DNA of 64,000 bases, taken from Methylococcus sp. Mc7. GTDB lineage: Bacteria > Pseudomonadota > Gammaproteobacteria > Methylococcales > Methylococcaceae. The stretch spans positions 1,426,001-1,490,000 of the forward strand of contig NZ_CP079095.1 of the NCBI RefSeq assembly GCF_019285515.1, given 5' to 3'. The notes under the pieces are model-generated. The model ran no database searches. It worked only from the letters and a program-made list of their open reading frames with translations, and had not been told where the DNA came from. This document shows, in pieces, positions 17,500-24,160 of the stretch (position 1 is its first letter; each line of letters opens with the position of its first letter). The translations under genes were made by a program, and so were the position numbers.

Positions 17500-17604
17500 T
17501 CCAGCGGCCAACCAGTCATACTTTAATATTCAATGGGTTGAATCTACACGCCCCGCGCAAACGTGACTGAAGATGACCCGTAATGTCGCTTCGTGACTGA
17601 ACGT

Positions 17605-17625
17605 GGTCACGATTTGGTCACGCTG
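17605..17625. repeat. Second integrase-end relic inside the element
   Basis: These 21 bases are identical to 31084-31104, within the 3' end of the integrase gene, and largely match 17411-17425 in the first relic. No att repeat follows this copy. It suggests yet another round of insertion and deletion at this end. Confidence 0.6.
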
Positions 17626-17678
17626 GATCTGAATCGGTTCGCCCACAACGACGACCTTCGTTTACGTCGCTTGCAAGA

Positions 17679-17697
17679 ATTATCAAATTTTGATAAT
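17679..17697. promoter_or_regulatory. Palindromic operator of the toxin-antitoxin pair
   Basis: ATTATCAAA-T-TTTGATAAT is a perfect 9-1-9 inverted repeat, 32 bases before the antitoxin ATG, in an AT-rich patch. Autoregulation by ParD-ParE through such palindromes is the family rule. Confidence 0.65.
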
Positions 17698-17729
17698 ACG
17701 TGCTCTGACCCAGAAGAAGGTTCTTCCCC

Positions 17730-17990
17730 ATGCCCTTCAGCTACGCCATAGGCTCACATTTCGAGCAATTCATCCGCCAGCAAGTTCAGAGCGGCCGCTA
17801 CACCAGTGCAAGCGAAGTCGTTCGTGAAGCCCTGCGCCTGCTTGAAAGCCGCGAACGTCTGCGCCGCATTGAGCTTGAAGAGTACCGTTCCAAGATTCGT
17901 GACGGCATCGAAAGTCCTGGTGTCCCGGCCGAAGATGTTTTCACGCGCCTGGAAGCCAAGTATCAAGCTATGTTCGATCAGAAAATTTGA
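17730..17990 (+). CDS. parD: ParD-family antitoxin
   Basis: 86-residue protein with an N-terminal ribbon-helix-helix type segment (FEQFIRQQVQSGRYTSASEV) and the ParD-typical VVREALRLLESRE, followed by an acidic-basic C-terminal toxin-binding tail. It neutralises the ParE-like toxin encoded six bases downstream and probably represses the operon at the palindrome at 17679. It is at the left end of the prophage, where it would favour retention of the element. Confidence 0.88.
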   Translation: MPFSYAIGSHFEQFIRQQVQSGRYTSASEVVREALRLLESRERLRRIELEEYRSKIRDGIESPGVPAEDVFTRLEAKYQAMFDQKI

Positions 17991-17996
17991 TGCTTC

Positions 17997-18287
17997 ATGC
18001 GATGTAGATTTTCCGGCCGGGCTGAACTCGATCTCGAAGAAATCGCCGATTACATCGCCCAAGACAACCCACGCCGGGCGCTATCCTTTGTCCGAGAAAT
18101 CCGCCAGCGGTGCCGGGCCATCGCAGATTTTCCCCAGGCCGCACCCCTCCGGCCGGAACTCGGTGAAGACATCCGCATGGTGCCGATTGGCCTGTATTTG
18201 ATCTTTTACACAACCCACGCGGATCAAGTTCGGATCGAGCGCATCCTGTCCGGCTCCCGTAATCTGTCGGAAGACTACTTCACCTGA
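17997..18287 (+). CDS. parE: ParE/RelE-family toxin
   Basis: 96 residues with the ParE pattern: F(S)GRAELDLEEIADYIAQDN, RAIADFPQAAPLRPELGEDI, RMVPIGLYLIFYTTHADQVR and the ending IERILSGSRNLSEDYF. ParE toxins poison DNA gyrase; RelE relatives cleave mRNA. The long alpha-helical N-terminus and the IGLYLIFY strand favour ParE. ATG 17997 follows the antitoxin stop by six bases. Confidence 0.88.
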   Translation: MRCRFSGRAELDLEEIADYIAQDNPRRALSFVREIRQRCRAIADFPQAAPLRPELGEDIRMVPIGLYLIFYTTHADQVRIERILSGSRNLSEDYFT

Positions 18288-18320
18288 AATCGGCCCGGTC
18301 TGGACCGTCTTGTATCGTTT

Positions 18321-18869
18321 TCACCTGCAGTACAGGTCAATATTCGTATTGGCAAGGTTCCGATCATATCGGGCCAAGTGCTTTTTCCAGTAAAGGCAGC
18401 GGTCTTCTTTCTCCTTCAACTTCAGGTACCGCCTGTGCGTTTCGCTCTCCACCGGAGCGGCCGCTGTCTGAGCGGGCGGAGCCTGTTGAATGTGGATGTG
18501 ATTGTGAATCACCGTCGTCACCTGAGGCGGTGCCGGATCGCGTTCCGACCACGATCGTTCCCGGTATGGAGACACTCCGGCTTGTGGTTCGATTGGCGGG
18601 TTCTGTCTGAAAGCAGGTTGCGAAACGGCCGCTATCGGTTGAGGTGTCAGTCTCAACCAGCTCGTTAGCGATTCCATGGACTCTCTCGGCGACTTGGCGA
18701 TGTTTATAAGCCCGATCGCCACAAAGAGCGCACCGATCGCGATCGCGAAATCCCCGAGCCCTGGTCGCCGGTGCCGTCGCACCCCGCGCTCATAGGTGCT
18801 TTTTGCGTTCTCCCAGTCCGCCTTCTTCTTTTGGGACTCTCGGTACCAGTCCCGGTCATACAATCCCAT
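18321..18869 (-). CDS. MGLYDRDWYRE-type membrane protein
   Basis: 182 residues. It opens with MGLYDRDWYREsqkkk, a motif seen at the start of many small proteobacterial membrane proteins. A hydrophobic helix (FAIAIGALFVAIGLINIA) lies around residues 40-58, followed by a Pro/Gln-rich region and a basic C-terminal segment with Cys residues. The function is unknown. It is transcribed towards the toxin gene, the two stops being 34 bases apart, and away from the repressor-like genes. Whether it belongs to the phage or is cargo is not clear. Confidence 0.65.
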   Translation of the reverse strand: MGLYDRDWYRESQKKKADWENAKSTYERGVRRHRRPGLGDFAIAIGALFVAIGLINIAKSPRESMESLTSWLRLTPQPIAAVSQPAFRQNPPIEPQAGVSPYRERSWSERDPAPPQVTTVIHNHIHIQQAPPAQTAAAPVESETHRRYLKLKEKEDRCLYWKKHLARYDRNLANTNIDLYCR

Positions 18870-18941
18870 GGTGTGGCTCCTTTCGTCTTTATTTCTGAGA
18901 AAGTCTTTCCAAGATCACCCACCCTATCCCCCATCGTTCGA

Positions 18942-19217
18942 TCACCCGTTGGGCGATCCGCCAGCCTTGGCTAGTTTTTTTCTGGTTTCCTCCAGTTCGG
19001 GGCTGATCTGGCCGACTTCAGGGATCGTCTTTCCCGTTGTGATCCAGTAGGCGTACTCCGGCCAAAGTTTGGTCAAGGCAGTGATGTGGTCTTCATTCAC
19101 CCGCTGCTTTCCCGTCAGTAGGTTTCCCCACTTGTAAGCGGTGATCCCGGTTCGTTCCTCAAGCTCGGGGAGGGTCAAGCCGGACCAAGCTATAAGCCTC
19201 TTGATGCGATCGCGCAT
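18942..19217 (-). CDS. Small HTH repressor-like protein, copy 1
   Basis: 91 residues. A helix-turn-helix-like N-terminus (LTLPELEERTGITAYKWGNL) is followed by the family's QRVNEDHITALTKLWPEYAYWITTG. It is a clear paralogue of the protein at 19586-19864; even the 3' ends and the bases after them are alike (both finish AGGSPxG). This family occurs with prophages, and a repressor or Cro-like role is inferred. Its transcription unit would run from the promoter region near 19890. Confidence 0.65.
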   Translation of the reverse strand: MRDRIKRLIAWSGLTLPELEERTGITAYKWGNLLTGKQRVNEDHITALTKLWPEYAYWITTGKTIPEVGQISPELEETRKKLAKAGGSPNG

Positions 19218-19253
19218 TTCAATATCAAAAACCCTAAAGCGAACAGCAGTCGT

Positions 19254-19496
19254 TTATCTCTCTAAATTATTTAACAAAGATTTATATTCTCCTGAGCCGG
19301 CATAAATCTCCAGCGCGTCCGCAAACGCCAGGAGGAAGTTCTTTTCTCCTCCGGTGTATCTGTTTGCTGTTGTTCTTATCGTGTAAAGGATATCTCTAAG
19401 TCGATCGTGAAATGGGCTGCTGGACGCGTAGAACTGTTGGTACATTTCAATCGATGCGATCGCTTGTTTAGCTAGCTCGAAAACTTCAGATTTCAT
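19254..19496 (-). CDS. Hypothetical protein between the two repressor paralogues
   Basis: 80 residues, predicted alpha-helical (FELAKQAIASIEMYQQFY, NFLLAFADALEIYAG). No family is recognised. Base composition here is clearly more AT-rich than the phage structural genes. It lies between the duplicated HTH genes in the same orientation and could be part of the immunity module. Confidence 0.5.
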   Translation of the reverse strand: MKSEVFELAKQAIASIEMYQQFYASSSPFHDRLRDILYTIRTTANRYTGGEKNFLLAFADALEIYAGSGEYKSLLNNLER

Positions 19497-19585
19497 GTTG
19501 TGTCCTTAAATGCTTAGTTCATAGAAATTCTGGGATTTGGGTTAACGCCCACCTTTAATTACCCTCCCTGTCCCCCAACTTTCGA

Positions 19586-19864
19586 TCACCCTCTGGGCGA
19601 TCCGCCTGCCATGGCTAGTTGTTCCCTTTCGTGGTCCTGTTTAGGACTAACTTGACCTGCTTCGGGTAGCGTTTCCCCTGTGATGAGCCAGTAGGTGTAT
19701 TGGGGCCATTGTCTTTTGATCGCCTCGATGTGGTCCTCGTTCACTTTCTGGTGACCGCTCTCAACGTTTTTCCATTTGTACTCTTCGATTCCTGTCAGCT
19801 TCTCCAAGTCGCGTCGGCTCAACCCTTGGAAGTCTCTGATCTCTCGGATGCGGTCTTTGATCAT
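19586..19864 (-). CDS. Small HTH repressor-like protein, copy 2
   Basis: 92 residues: LSRRDLEKLTGIEEYKWKNV, then HQKVNEDHIEAIKRQWPQYT and YWLITGETLPEAGQVSP. It is paralogous to the gene at 18942. It starts 24 bases from the -35 box of the divergent phage promoter at 19888, the expected position for a phage repressor acting on the adjacent palindrome. Which of the two copies is the functional repressor cannot be told from sequence. Confidence 0.7.
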   Translation of the reverse strand: MIKDRIREIRDFQGLSRRDLEKLTGIEEYKWKNVESGHQKVNEDHIEAIKRQWPQYTYWLITGETLPEAGQVSPKQDHEREQLAMAGGSPRG

Positions 19865-19887
19865 GGATCATATTTATCGGTTACATA

Positions 19888-19922
19888 TTGACAGGACCAA
19901 TAAGATCGGATCATAATGATCC
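19888..19922 (+). promoter_or_regulatory. Phage early promoter with overlapping palindromic operator
   Basis: TTGACA (19888-19893) with CATAAT 18 bases downstream (19912-19917). The -10 lies inside a perfect 7-1-7 palindrome GGATCAT-A-ATGATCC (19908-19922). The half-site GGATCAT recurs at 19865-19871 next to the repressor start. Binding of a repressor here would block the rightward early genes. Confidence 0.65.
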
Positions 19923-19977
19923 CATCAGCGGATGCTGTGACGTACTGTGACGAAATGTGCTTTTAGAGGGGAGTGTC

Positions 19978-20232
19978 GTGGACTCGAATCCGATTCGTCA
20001 AGCGCTGTTAAGCCTTCAATCGCCCGCGGTGGTGCCTGACCACTTCGCCGAAATCACCGGCCTGAGCAAAGACACGGTGCGGGGCATGCTCAACAAAGGC
20101 CAGCTCCGCACCGTCAAGGTAGGCCGCCGCCGCATGGTCAACATGCTTCACGTCTGGCTGCTCTGCCTCCAAGGCATCGACCTCACCGAATTCGAACTCG
20201 ACGGTTTTGCATTGGAAGGGGAGGAAGACTGA
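19978..20232 (+). CDS. HTH-type phage regulator
   Basis: 84 residues from GTG 19978, chosen because AGAGGGGAG sits six bases upstream; GTG 19957 would be leader-like. A helix-turn-helix of the excisionase/MerR type is visible: FAEITGLSKDTVRGMLNKGQLRTVKVGRRRMVNM. It is the first gene of the rightward operon and probably an early regulator. The stop overlaps the next start (TGATG). Confidence 0.65.
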   Translation: MDSNPIRQALLSLQSPAVVPDHFAEITGLSKDTVRGMLNKGQLRTVKVGRRRMVNMLHVWLLCLQGIDLTEFELDGFALEGEED

Positions 20233-20615
20233 TGAACGCACCCACCCTCCGCCGCTGCGCCTGCCTCAACCGTGACCACGGCCGCTGTCATAACGAAGCC
20301 GTTCAGTGGCTCACCTTGTCAGATGGTTTCGGGGGCGGTCAGGAAATCTTGATCTGCAAGACCCATCTCCGGCTCTACGTTCGTCAGGGCATCGTTCCCC
20401 GCGTTTCGGTGGCTTTTCTGCACGATCAGAAGGTTGGCGCGGCTGCCGGGCTTGGCCCTGGCGGAGTGGAAGGGAAAGCACCGCCCGCCGAACCCGAAGC
20501 GCCAGTCACCGCCGCGCCGAGCCGGGCGAAAGAGCGGCCCACCGAACCCCCGGCGCCGGTCGTCAAAGTCCGCTCGCGCCACTGGGCGCAACTCGACTGG
20601 TGCGGGGCCGTCTGA
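20232..20615 (+). CDS. Hypothetical phage protein with N-terminal Cys cluster
   Basis: 127 residues. The N-terminal 50 residues contain five Cys and several His (CACLNRDHGRCHNEA, ILICKTHLRL), suggesting a small zinc-binding fold. The C-terminal half is a Pro/Ala-rich linker ending in RSRHWAQLDWCGAV. The function is unknown. It overlaps the preceding gene and is separated from the next by one base. Confidence 0.55.
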   Translation: MNAPTLRRCACLNRDHGRCHNEAVQWLTLSDGFGGGQEILICKTHLRLYVRQGIVPRVSVAFLHDQKVGAAAGLGPGGVEGKAPPAEPEAPVTAAPSRAKERPTEPPAPVVKVRSRHWAQLDWCGAV

Positions 20616-20616
20616 C

Positions 20617-20916
20617 ATGACCCCGCATCCGCCCATGGCACCCATGCCGTACGACATCCCCGACACCCCGGACCGCCAGACCGTCGGCGGCCTGGTCGAA
20701 CGCGTGGATCTGATCAGCGAAGACCTCGCCGGCGTGCTGAACCGAGTCAGCCTGCTCGCCACGGAATTCCCCCTGGAAACCACGCTGCTGATCAGCCAGG
20801 TGCACCTCAAAGGCACCCTGCGCCGCCTGACCCACGTCCGCGACCGCTTCCAGTTCCTGCTCGATGACGAGGCCGAGCGCCAAGCCCAGACGCATAACCC
20901 TGCGGAGGCAAATTGA
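20617..20916 (+). CDS. Hypothetical phage protein
   Basis: 99 residues from ATG 20617, one base after the preceding stop; the longer frame from 20434 is rejected because it overlaps that gene. After a Pro-rich start it is helical (GGLVERVDLISEDLAGVLN, then THVRDRFQFLLDDEAER). No family is recognised. The next gene follows after one base. Confidence 0.55.
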   Translation: MTPHPPMAPMPYDIPDTPDRQTVGGLVERVDLISEDLAGVLNRVSLLATEFPLETTLLISQVHLKGTLRRLTHVRDRFQFLLDDEAERQAQTHNPAEAN

Positions 20917-20917
20917 G

Positions 20918-21346
20918 ATGAACGCACCAACCCAACCCTTAACCGGCAGTCTGGCCCGTGGTTTCCGTCAGATTGTCATCGACGTAGACGGCCTAGGGCG
21001 CTTTTGTCATGACGCCAGTAAAGATGAAAGCGTCTCCAAGCACTCGCTCGAAGGTCGTCTCATGGAAGAACAGCGCCGAGTCACCCGCGCCATCTATGCC
21101 GTCGGTATGGTCTTCGCCGGAGACGATCCCTTCTTTGACCAGTTCGTCGAATTCGCAGCCGAACGCGCCAAGCTCTACGTCAAAGAGCGGTTCCGGCGCT
21201 TGAGCGATAGCGATCTGGACATCCTCTATGGCTATGAACATGCCGTGCACACCGCTGGCCTGTGCGATCTGAGAGGTGGCGATCTTGTGCCGGCCCCGGC
21301 GCTGTCCGAACCCGTTGCGGCGGCTGTCCAGGTGGAGGCCGTCTAA
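20918..21346 (+). CDS. Hypothetical phage protein
   Basis: 142 residues from ATG 20918. Mixed alpha/beta character with EEQRRVTRAIYAVGMVFAGD and DQFVEFAAERAKLYVKERF. Its first residues, MNAPTQP, echo MNAPTLR of the gene at 20232, which may reflect a shared translation-start segment. No family is recognised. It is the last gene before the non-coding repeat block. Confidence 0.5.
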   Translation: MNAPTQPLTGSLARGFRQIVIDVDGLGRFCHDASKDESVSKHSLEGRLMEEQRRVTRAIYAVGMVFAGDDPFFDQFVEFAAERAKLYVKERFRRLSDSDLDILYGYEHAVHTAGLCDLRGGDLVPAPALSEPVAAAVQVEAV

Positions 21347-21734
21347 CCATGTTCCCCCACACCCCCAGGACGCGCCCTCCCTTCGCGTCACCCACCTGCA
21401 ACCCTTCCGGTCCCCTCGGCTGGGGGCGAGGCCCGGAAACCTATGATCAACCCGCTGCGCCCGAACCCCGCCGCAGTCCCCGGAGCCACCTTTCCCTGAA
21501 GGAAAACCTTTCGCAGCGGTCCTGCCGGCTTCTCCCCGGTGGGCGAGGCGTTTTTCCCGGACAGCTCGGCGGTGGGCAGAGGGATGACGGTGCAAGGCGC
21601 GGAGCGCTATCACTGGCCTGGCATCGGCGTACTGACCTCCGAGCAGCGCGAGGCCGGGAAAAGTGCCGACATGCAGCGGTAGTGACGAAAGGCCCCGGCC
21701 TTATCGCTTTGGCTCTGGCTTGTTCTTCAAACAC

Positions 21735-21808
21735 GCCGGCAGGACGCCGGCACCGACTTCAATCTAAGGCGCAGGGATTGCGCGGCCAACTCGTGTTTTC
21801 GGGAAGTA
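21735..21808 (+). repeat. Structured repeat, copy A
   Basis: Hairpin 1 is GCCGGC-AGGAC-GCCGGC (21735-21751); hairpin 2 is GCGC-AGGGATT-GCGC (21769-21783), joined by a linker containing a CTTCAATC core. The third hairpin of the unit is degenerate in this copy. Confidence 0.7.
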
Positions 21809-21959
21809 GCAGTTTTCCGTCTGCACCAGCGGCCCCGATCATCTCCCAAGCCGGCCGACCCACCGGCACCTCGCCCGACCTGAGGGTACGGGCGTCTTTT
21901 ATTCCGTGCGCGGCGGCCGTGAAAAAAGCCTTCGGCCGCCTCGCTTGTATCGAAAGGAC

Positions 21960-22035
21960 CCCGGCAGGACGCCGGGACCGATTTCAATCCAAGGCGCAGG
22001 GATTGCGCGGCTTACCCGAGCTTTTCGGAAAGTTC
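21960..22035 (+). repeat. Structured repeat, copy B
   Basis: Hairpin 1 is CCCGGC-AGGAC-GCCGGG (21960-21976), a compensatory change at the closing pair relative to copies A and C. The linker ATTTCAATCCAAG and hairpin 2 GCGC-AGGGATT-GCGC follow, then a CCGA...TCGG hairpin. Confidence 0.75.
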
Positions 22036-22066
22036 GCTCTTTCGCTCTTGCTCGTATCCAAACCAC

Positions 22067-22142
22067 GCCGGCAGGAAGCCGGCACCGATTTCAATCCAAG
22101 GCGCAGGGAATGCGCGGCCGACCCGAGCCGTTCGGAAAGTTC
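22067..22142 (+). repeat. Structured repeat, copy C
   Basis: Hairpin 1 is GCCGGC-AGGAA-GCCGGC (22067-22083); linker ATTTCAATCCAAG; hairpin 2 GCGC-AGGGAAT-GCGC (22101-22115); third hairpin CCGA-GCCGT-TCGG, also differing from copy B in the loop only. Confidence 0.75.
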
Positions 22143-22211
22143 TCACCCCGAACCCGACGCCTTTACCGCCGCCCGGCTTGCCCTCCCATTGCTTCAAGTC
22201 GAGGAGCTGTC

Positions 22212-22391
22212 ATGACCTCCGTCCCGCGTCTCGTCGAACGCATCTGCGCCAACTGCCGTTACTCGGAAACGCTGGGCGAACCGGATTACTGGTGCGTTCT
22301 CGGCTATGAAACCGAATACCTCGAGGGCGACACCGGCCGCATGGTCCAGGCGGCTTATCCGTTCGAATGCGAATTCGAGGCCAAGTCATGA
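22212..22391 (+). CDS. Small Cys-containing phage protein
   Basis: 59 residues from ATG 22212 with GAGGAGCTG upstream. It contains VERICANCRYSETLGEPDYW, then CVLGYETEYLEG and a final Cys near the C-terminus, i.e. four Cys that could bind a metal. Its stop overlaps the next ATG (ATGA). It is strongly acidic overall. Function unknown. Confidence 0.55.
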   Translation: MTSVPRLVERICANCRYSETLGEPDYWCVLGYETEYLEGDTGRMVQAAYPFECEFEAKS

Positions 22392-22576
22392 AACCCACCC
22401 TCGACGCCACCTATCAAAGTCGCAGCCTCAACCGCCTGGCGGCCGAACGCACCGCCCTTCTGGCCAGCGTTTCCGGACTCGCCGTCCTGGCCGTCTGTAT
22501 CTTCGCCTTCGCCGAAGTCCTCGCCAGCGCCCTCTGGCTCTGGAGCGTCAATCGGGAGCTCGCCTGTGCGTACTAA
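22388..22576 (+). CDS. Small single-span phage membrane protein
   Basis: 62 residues from ATG 22388 (overlapping the preceding stop). One hydrophobic helix (LLASVSGLAVLAVCIFAFAE plus the next few residues) follows a short basic N-terminus. The size and topology suit a minor virion or assembly protein, but the position ahead of the ssDNA-binding candidate makes a different membrane role possible. The next gene starts 11 bases before its end. Confidence 0.5.
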   Translation: MKPTLDATYQSRSLNRLAAERTALLASVSGLAVLAVCIFAFAEVLASALWLWSVNRELACAY

Positions 22577-23246
22577 CCTCCGCCACTGCCCCGACTGCGA
22601 CTACCTCCAAGCCTTACCCAACGGCTGGACCGTCTGCGGCTTCAGTCTCACCGGCCCCGCTCTCGAGCTGCTCAACAGCGCCGCCCGCTTCGACTACCGC
22701 ACCCCTGTCGCCGCCTGCGCCTACCCCATCGGCGGCGGCCGTTACTCCACCGAAAGCGAGCAGATCGCCCCGGAAACCGCCGGCCTCCAAGGCGGCCTAG
22801 TCCTGCGCCGCCATGCCTTCACCCGCACCCCGCCCCAATGCTGGGACTGCCCGTACTATCGAGGCGAAGTTGAAAAGAACCCCGCGAAAAGCTGTCGGCT
22901 CCAACGTCGTCAGCGCTGGTACTGGGGACCCGGCGACAACCTCGTCATCCAGGCCGACAGCTATCGCTGTGAACCGTTGTTTCCGTACATCGACGCCCTG
23001 CGTGAAGGGATCGACCGCGACACCGGCGAACTCAGCCCCGACTACGTGGAAGCCCTAGCCTGGTTCCAGGAGTACGACCGCAGTCTCCAGGTTCAGGCCG
23101 CAAGATCGACTGCCCTTCCCGCCGGCGGCGCTGCCCAGGCCAAAGCGTCCGGGCAGTTTCCGGCGTCCAATCGCCCCATTCCTTTCCGCCGGCCCGGTGC
23201 CAATACGCGCACACCGGACAGACCGGCTGTACCCAAAAGCGCGTGA
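22566..23246 (+). CDS. Cys-rich phage protein of unknown function
   Basis: 226 residues from GTG 22566. The first part reads RHCPDCDYLQALPNGWTVC, and later TPPQCWDCPYYRGEVEKNPA followed by a further Cys, giving several CxxC-type pairs suitable for zinc or Fe-S binding. The C-terminus is Pro/Arg-rich. It is in the position where filamentous phages often keep accessory replication or regulation genes. No family is recognised. Confidence 0.5.
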   Translation: MRTNLRHCPDCDYLQALPNGWTVCGFSLTGPALELLNSAARFDYRTPVAACAYPIGGGRYSTESEQIAPETAGLQGGLVLRRHAFTRTPPQCWDCPYYRGEVEKNPAKSCRLQRRQRWYWGPGDNLVIQADSYRCEPLFPYIDALREGIDRDTGELSPDYVEALAWFQEYDRSLQVQAARSTALPAGGAAQAKASGQFPASNRPIPFRRPGANTRTPDRPAVPKSA

Positions 23247-23266
23247 AACTCAACAGGAGAAAGTCC

Positions 23267-24106
23267 ATGCAAATCGTCATCAGCGCCCCCATCCTTGGCG
23301 CCAACCGCTTCCACGTCGAAGGCGTCAAAGGCGGCAGCGTCTACATCCTTCAGCCCGCCCAGGAAGATGCCGACAATCATTTAGGCCTTCAGGTCCAGAA
23401 GTTCAACGCCCCGTACGACCTGATCGAACAGCTCAGCCAAAAGCCGTTGCCCGGTCATTACGACCTGCTCATCGACATCGAACGCGGCAGCCAGGACAGC
23501 GACAAGGAAACCGTCCTCTCCATCACCGGCAACGGCAAGCTCGACCTCGGTGCCCTCTATGAACTGTTCCACCTCGACCCCAACGCCCCGGTCAACAAAC
23601 CCAATCCGGAAAGCCAGCGCCCCCTCGCTGGCGTCATCCGCGGCCTGATCCTCAGCGCCACCCGCTACGACATGACCGACAGCGGCGGCGGCAAGGGCGG
23701 ACGTCTCTACGTGGTCCAGCCCACCTCAGGCCGCAACCCCAACCAGTTCGGCCTCGAACTCATTCGGCTGCGGATGCCCTACGACATCTACACCCAACTG
23801 CAGAGCCTGCAAGTCCCCGGCGAATACCTTATTGACGTCCAGCTTGCGAGAGGGGCCGGCGACAAAGCCCAGCTGCGGGTCACCGGCCTCAGTCCCGGCA
23901 ACCTCCTCGACAAAGCCCGGCTGCACGAGCTCTTCAAGCTCGGCAAGGACGGCCAGCCGCTCCAGCCCGGTCAGCCGGGGACTGGTGTCAGCAGCAGTGC
24001 TTCCGTTTCCGGTTCCGCTTCGGCTTCCGCGCCCAAGCCGGGCGCCACGCCAAACCCCGGCCCCGGTGCCCTGTCCGGCCCCGAACCCGCCCCGGTCCGG
24101 GCCTGA
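23267..24106 (+). CDS. Candidate ssDNA-binding protein with duplicated domain
   Basis: 279 residues from ATG 23267, which has AGGAGAAAG upstream (GTG 23243 lacks this). Two similar ~105-residue domains follow each other: PILGANRFHVEGVKGGSVYI ... YDLIEQLSQ ... KLDLGALYELFHL and LILSATRYDMTDSGGG ... YDIYTQLQS ... LLDKARLHELFKL. A Pro/Ser/Gly-rich tail ends the protein. Position directly before the coat genes is that of gpV-type ssDNA-binding proteins in inoviruses, and a tandem beta-barrel would fit. The assignment is inferred from synteny. Confidence 0.5.
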   Translation: MQIVISAPILGANRFHVEGVKGGSVYILQPAQEDADNHLGLQVQKFNAPYDLIEQLSQKPLPGHYDLLIDIERGSQDSDKETVLSITGNGKLDLGALYELFHLDPNAPVNKPNPESQRPLAGVIRGLILSATRYDMTDSGGGKGGRLYVVQPTSGRNPNQFGLELIRLRMPYDIYTQLQSLQVPGEYLIDVQLARGAGDKAQLRVTGLSPGNLLDKARLHELFKLGKDGQPLQPGQPGTGVSSSASVSGSASASAPKPGATPNPGPGALSGPEPAPVRA

Positions 24107-24160
24107 GCCGCCGCAAACCCTGACCCTAACCGTTAACGCCTGAACCGACGAGGTATCCCG

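Larger units (their letters stand above)
21347..22211. other. Non-coding block of the prophage with structured repeats
   Basis: 865 bases with no supported gene. Open frames crossing it (for example 21262-22215) are kept open by GC bias and translate the repeats into low-complexity peptides. The left half has palindromic GC-rich segments; the right half holds three copies of an approximately 75-base unit with conserved hairpins. It could be an untranslated regulatory RNA, a packaging signal or an origin region. Confidence 0.55.

Noticed and set aside
17453-17527. A second tRNA-Pro gene
   Set aside because: Only the 3' half matches; after position 17499 the sequence no longer forms the D arm or acceptor stem. 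It is the attL copy.
21756-22097. CRISPR-like repeats (TTTCAATCC core followed by a GCGC hairpin resembles type I repeats)
   Set aside because: Only three copies, spaced 225 and 107 bases apart, with conserved flanking hairpins outside the repeat core and no cas genes. Better described as a structured repeat unit.
21262-22215. Long open frame (317 codons) through the repeat block
   Set aside because: It overlaps the end of the gene at 20918, its translation is low-complexity basic peptide repeated with each DNA repeat, and no start signal is present.
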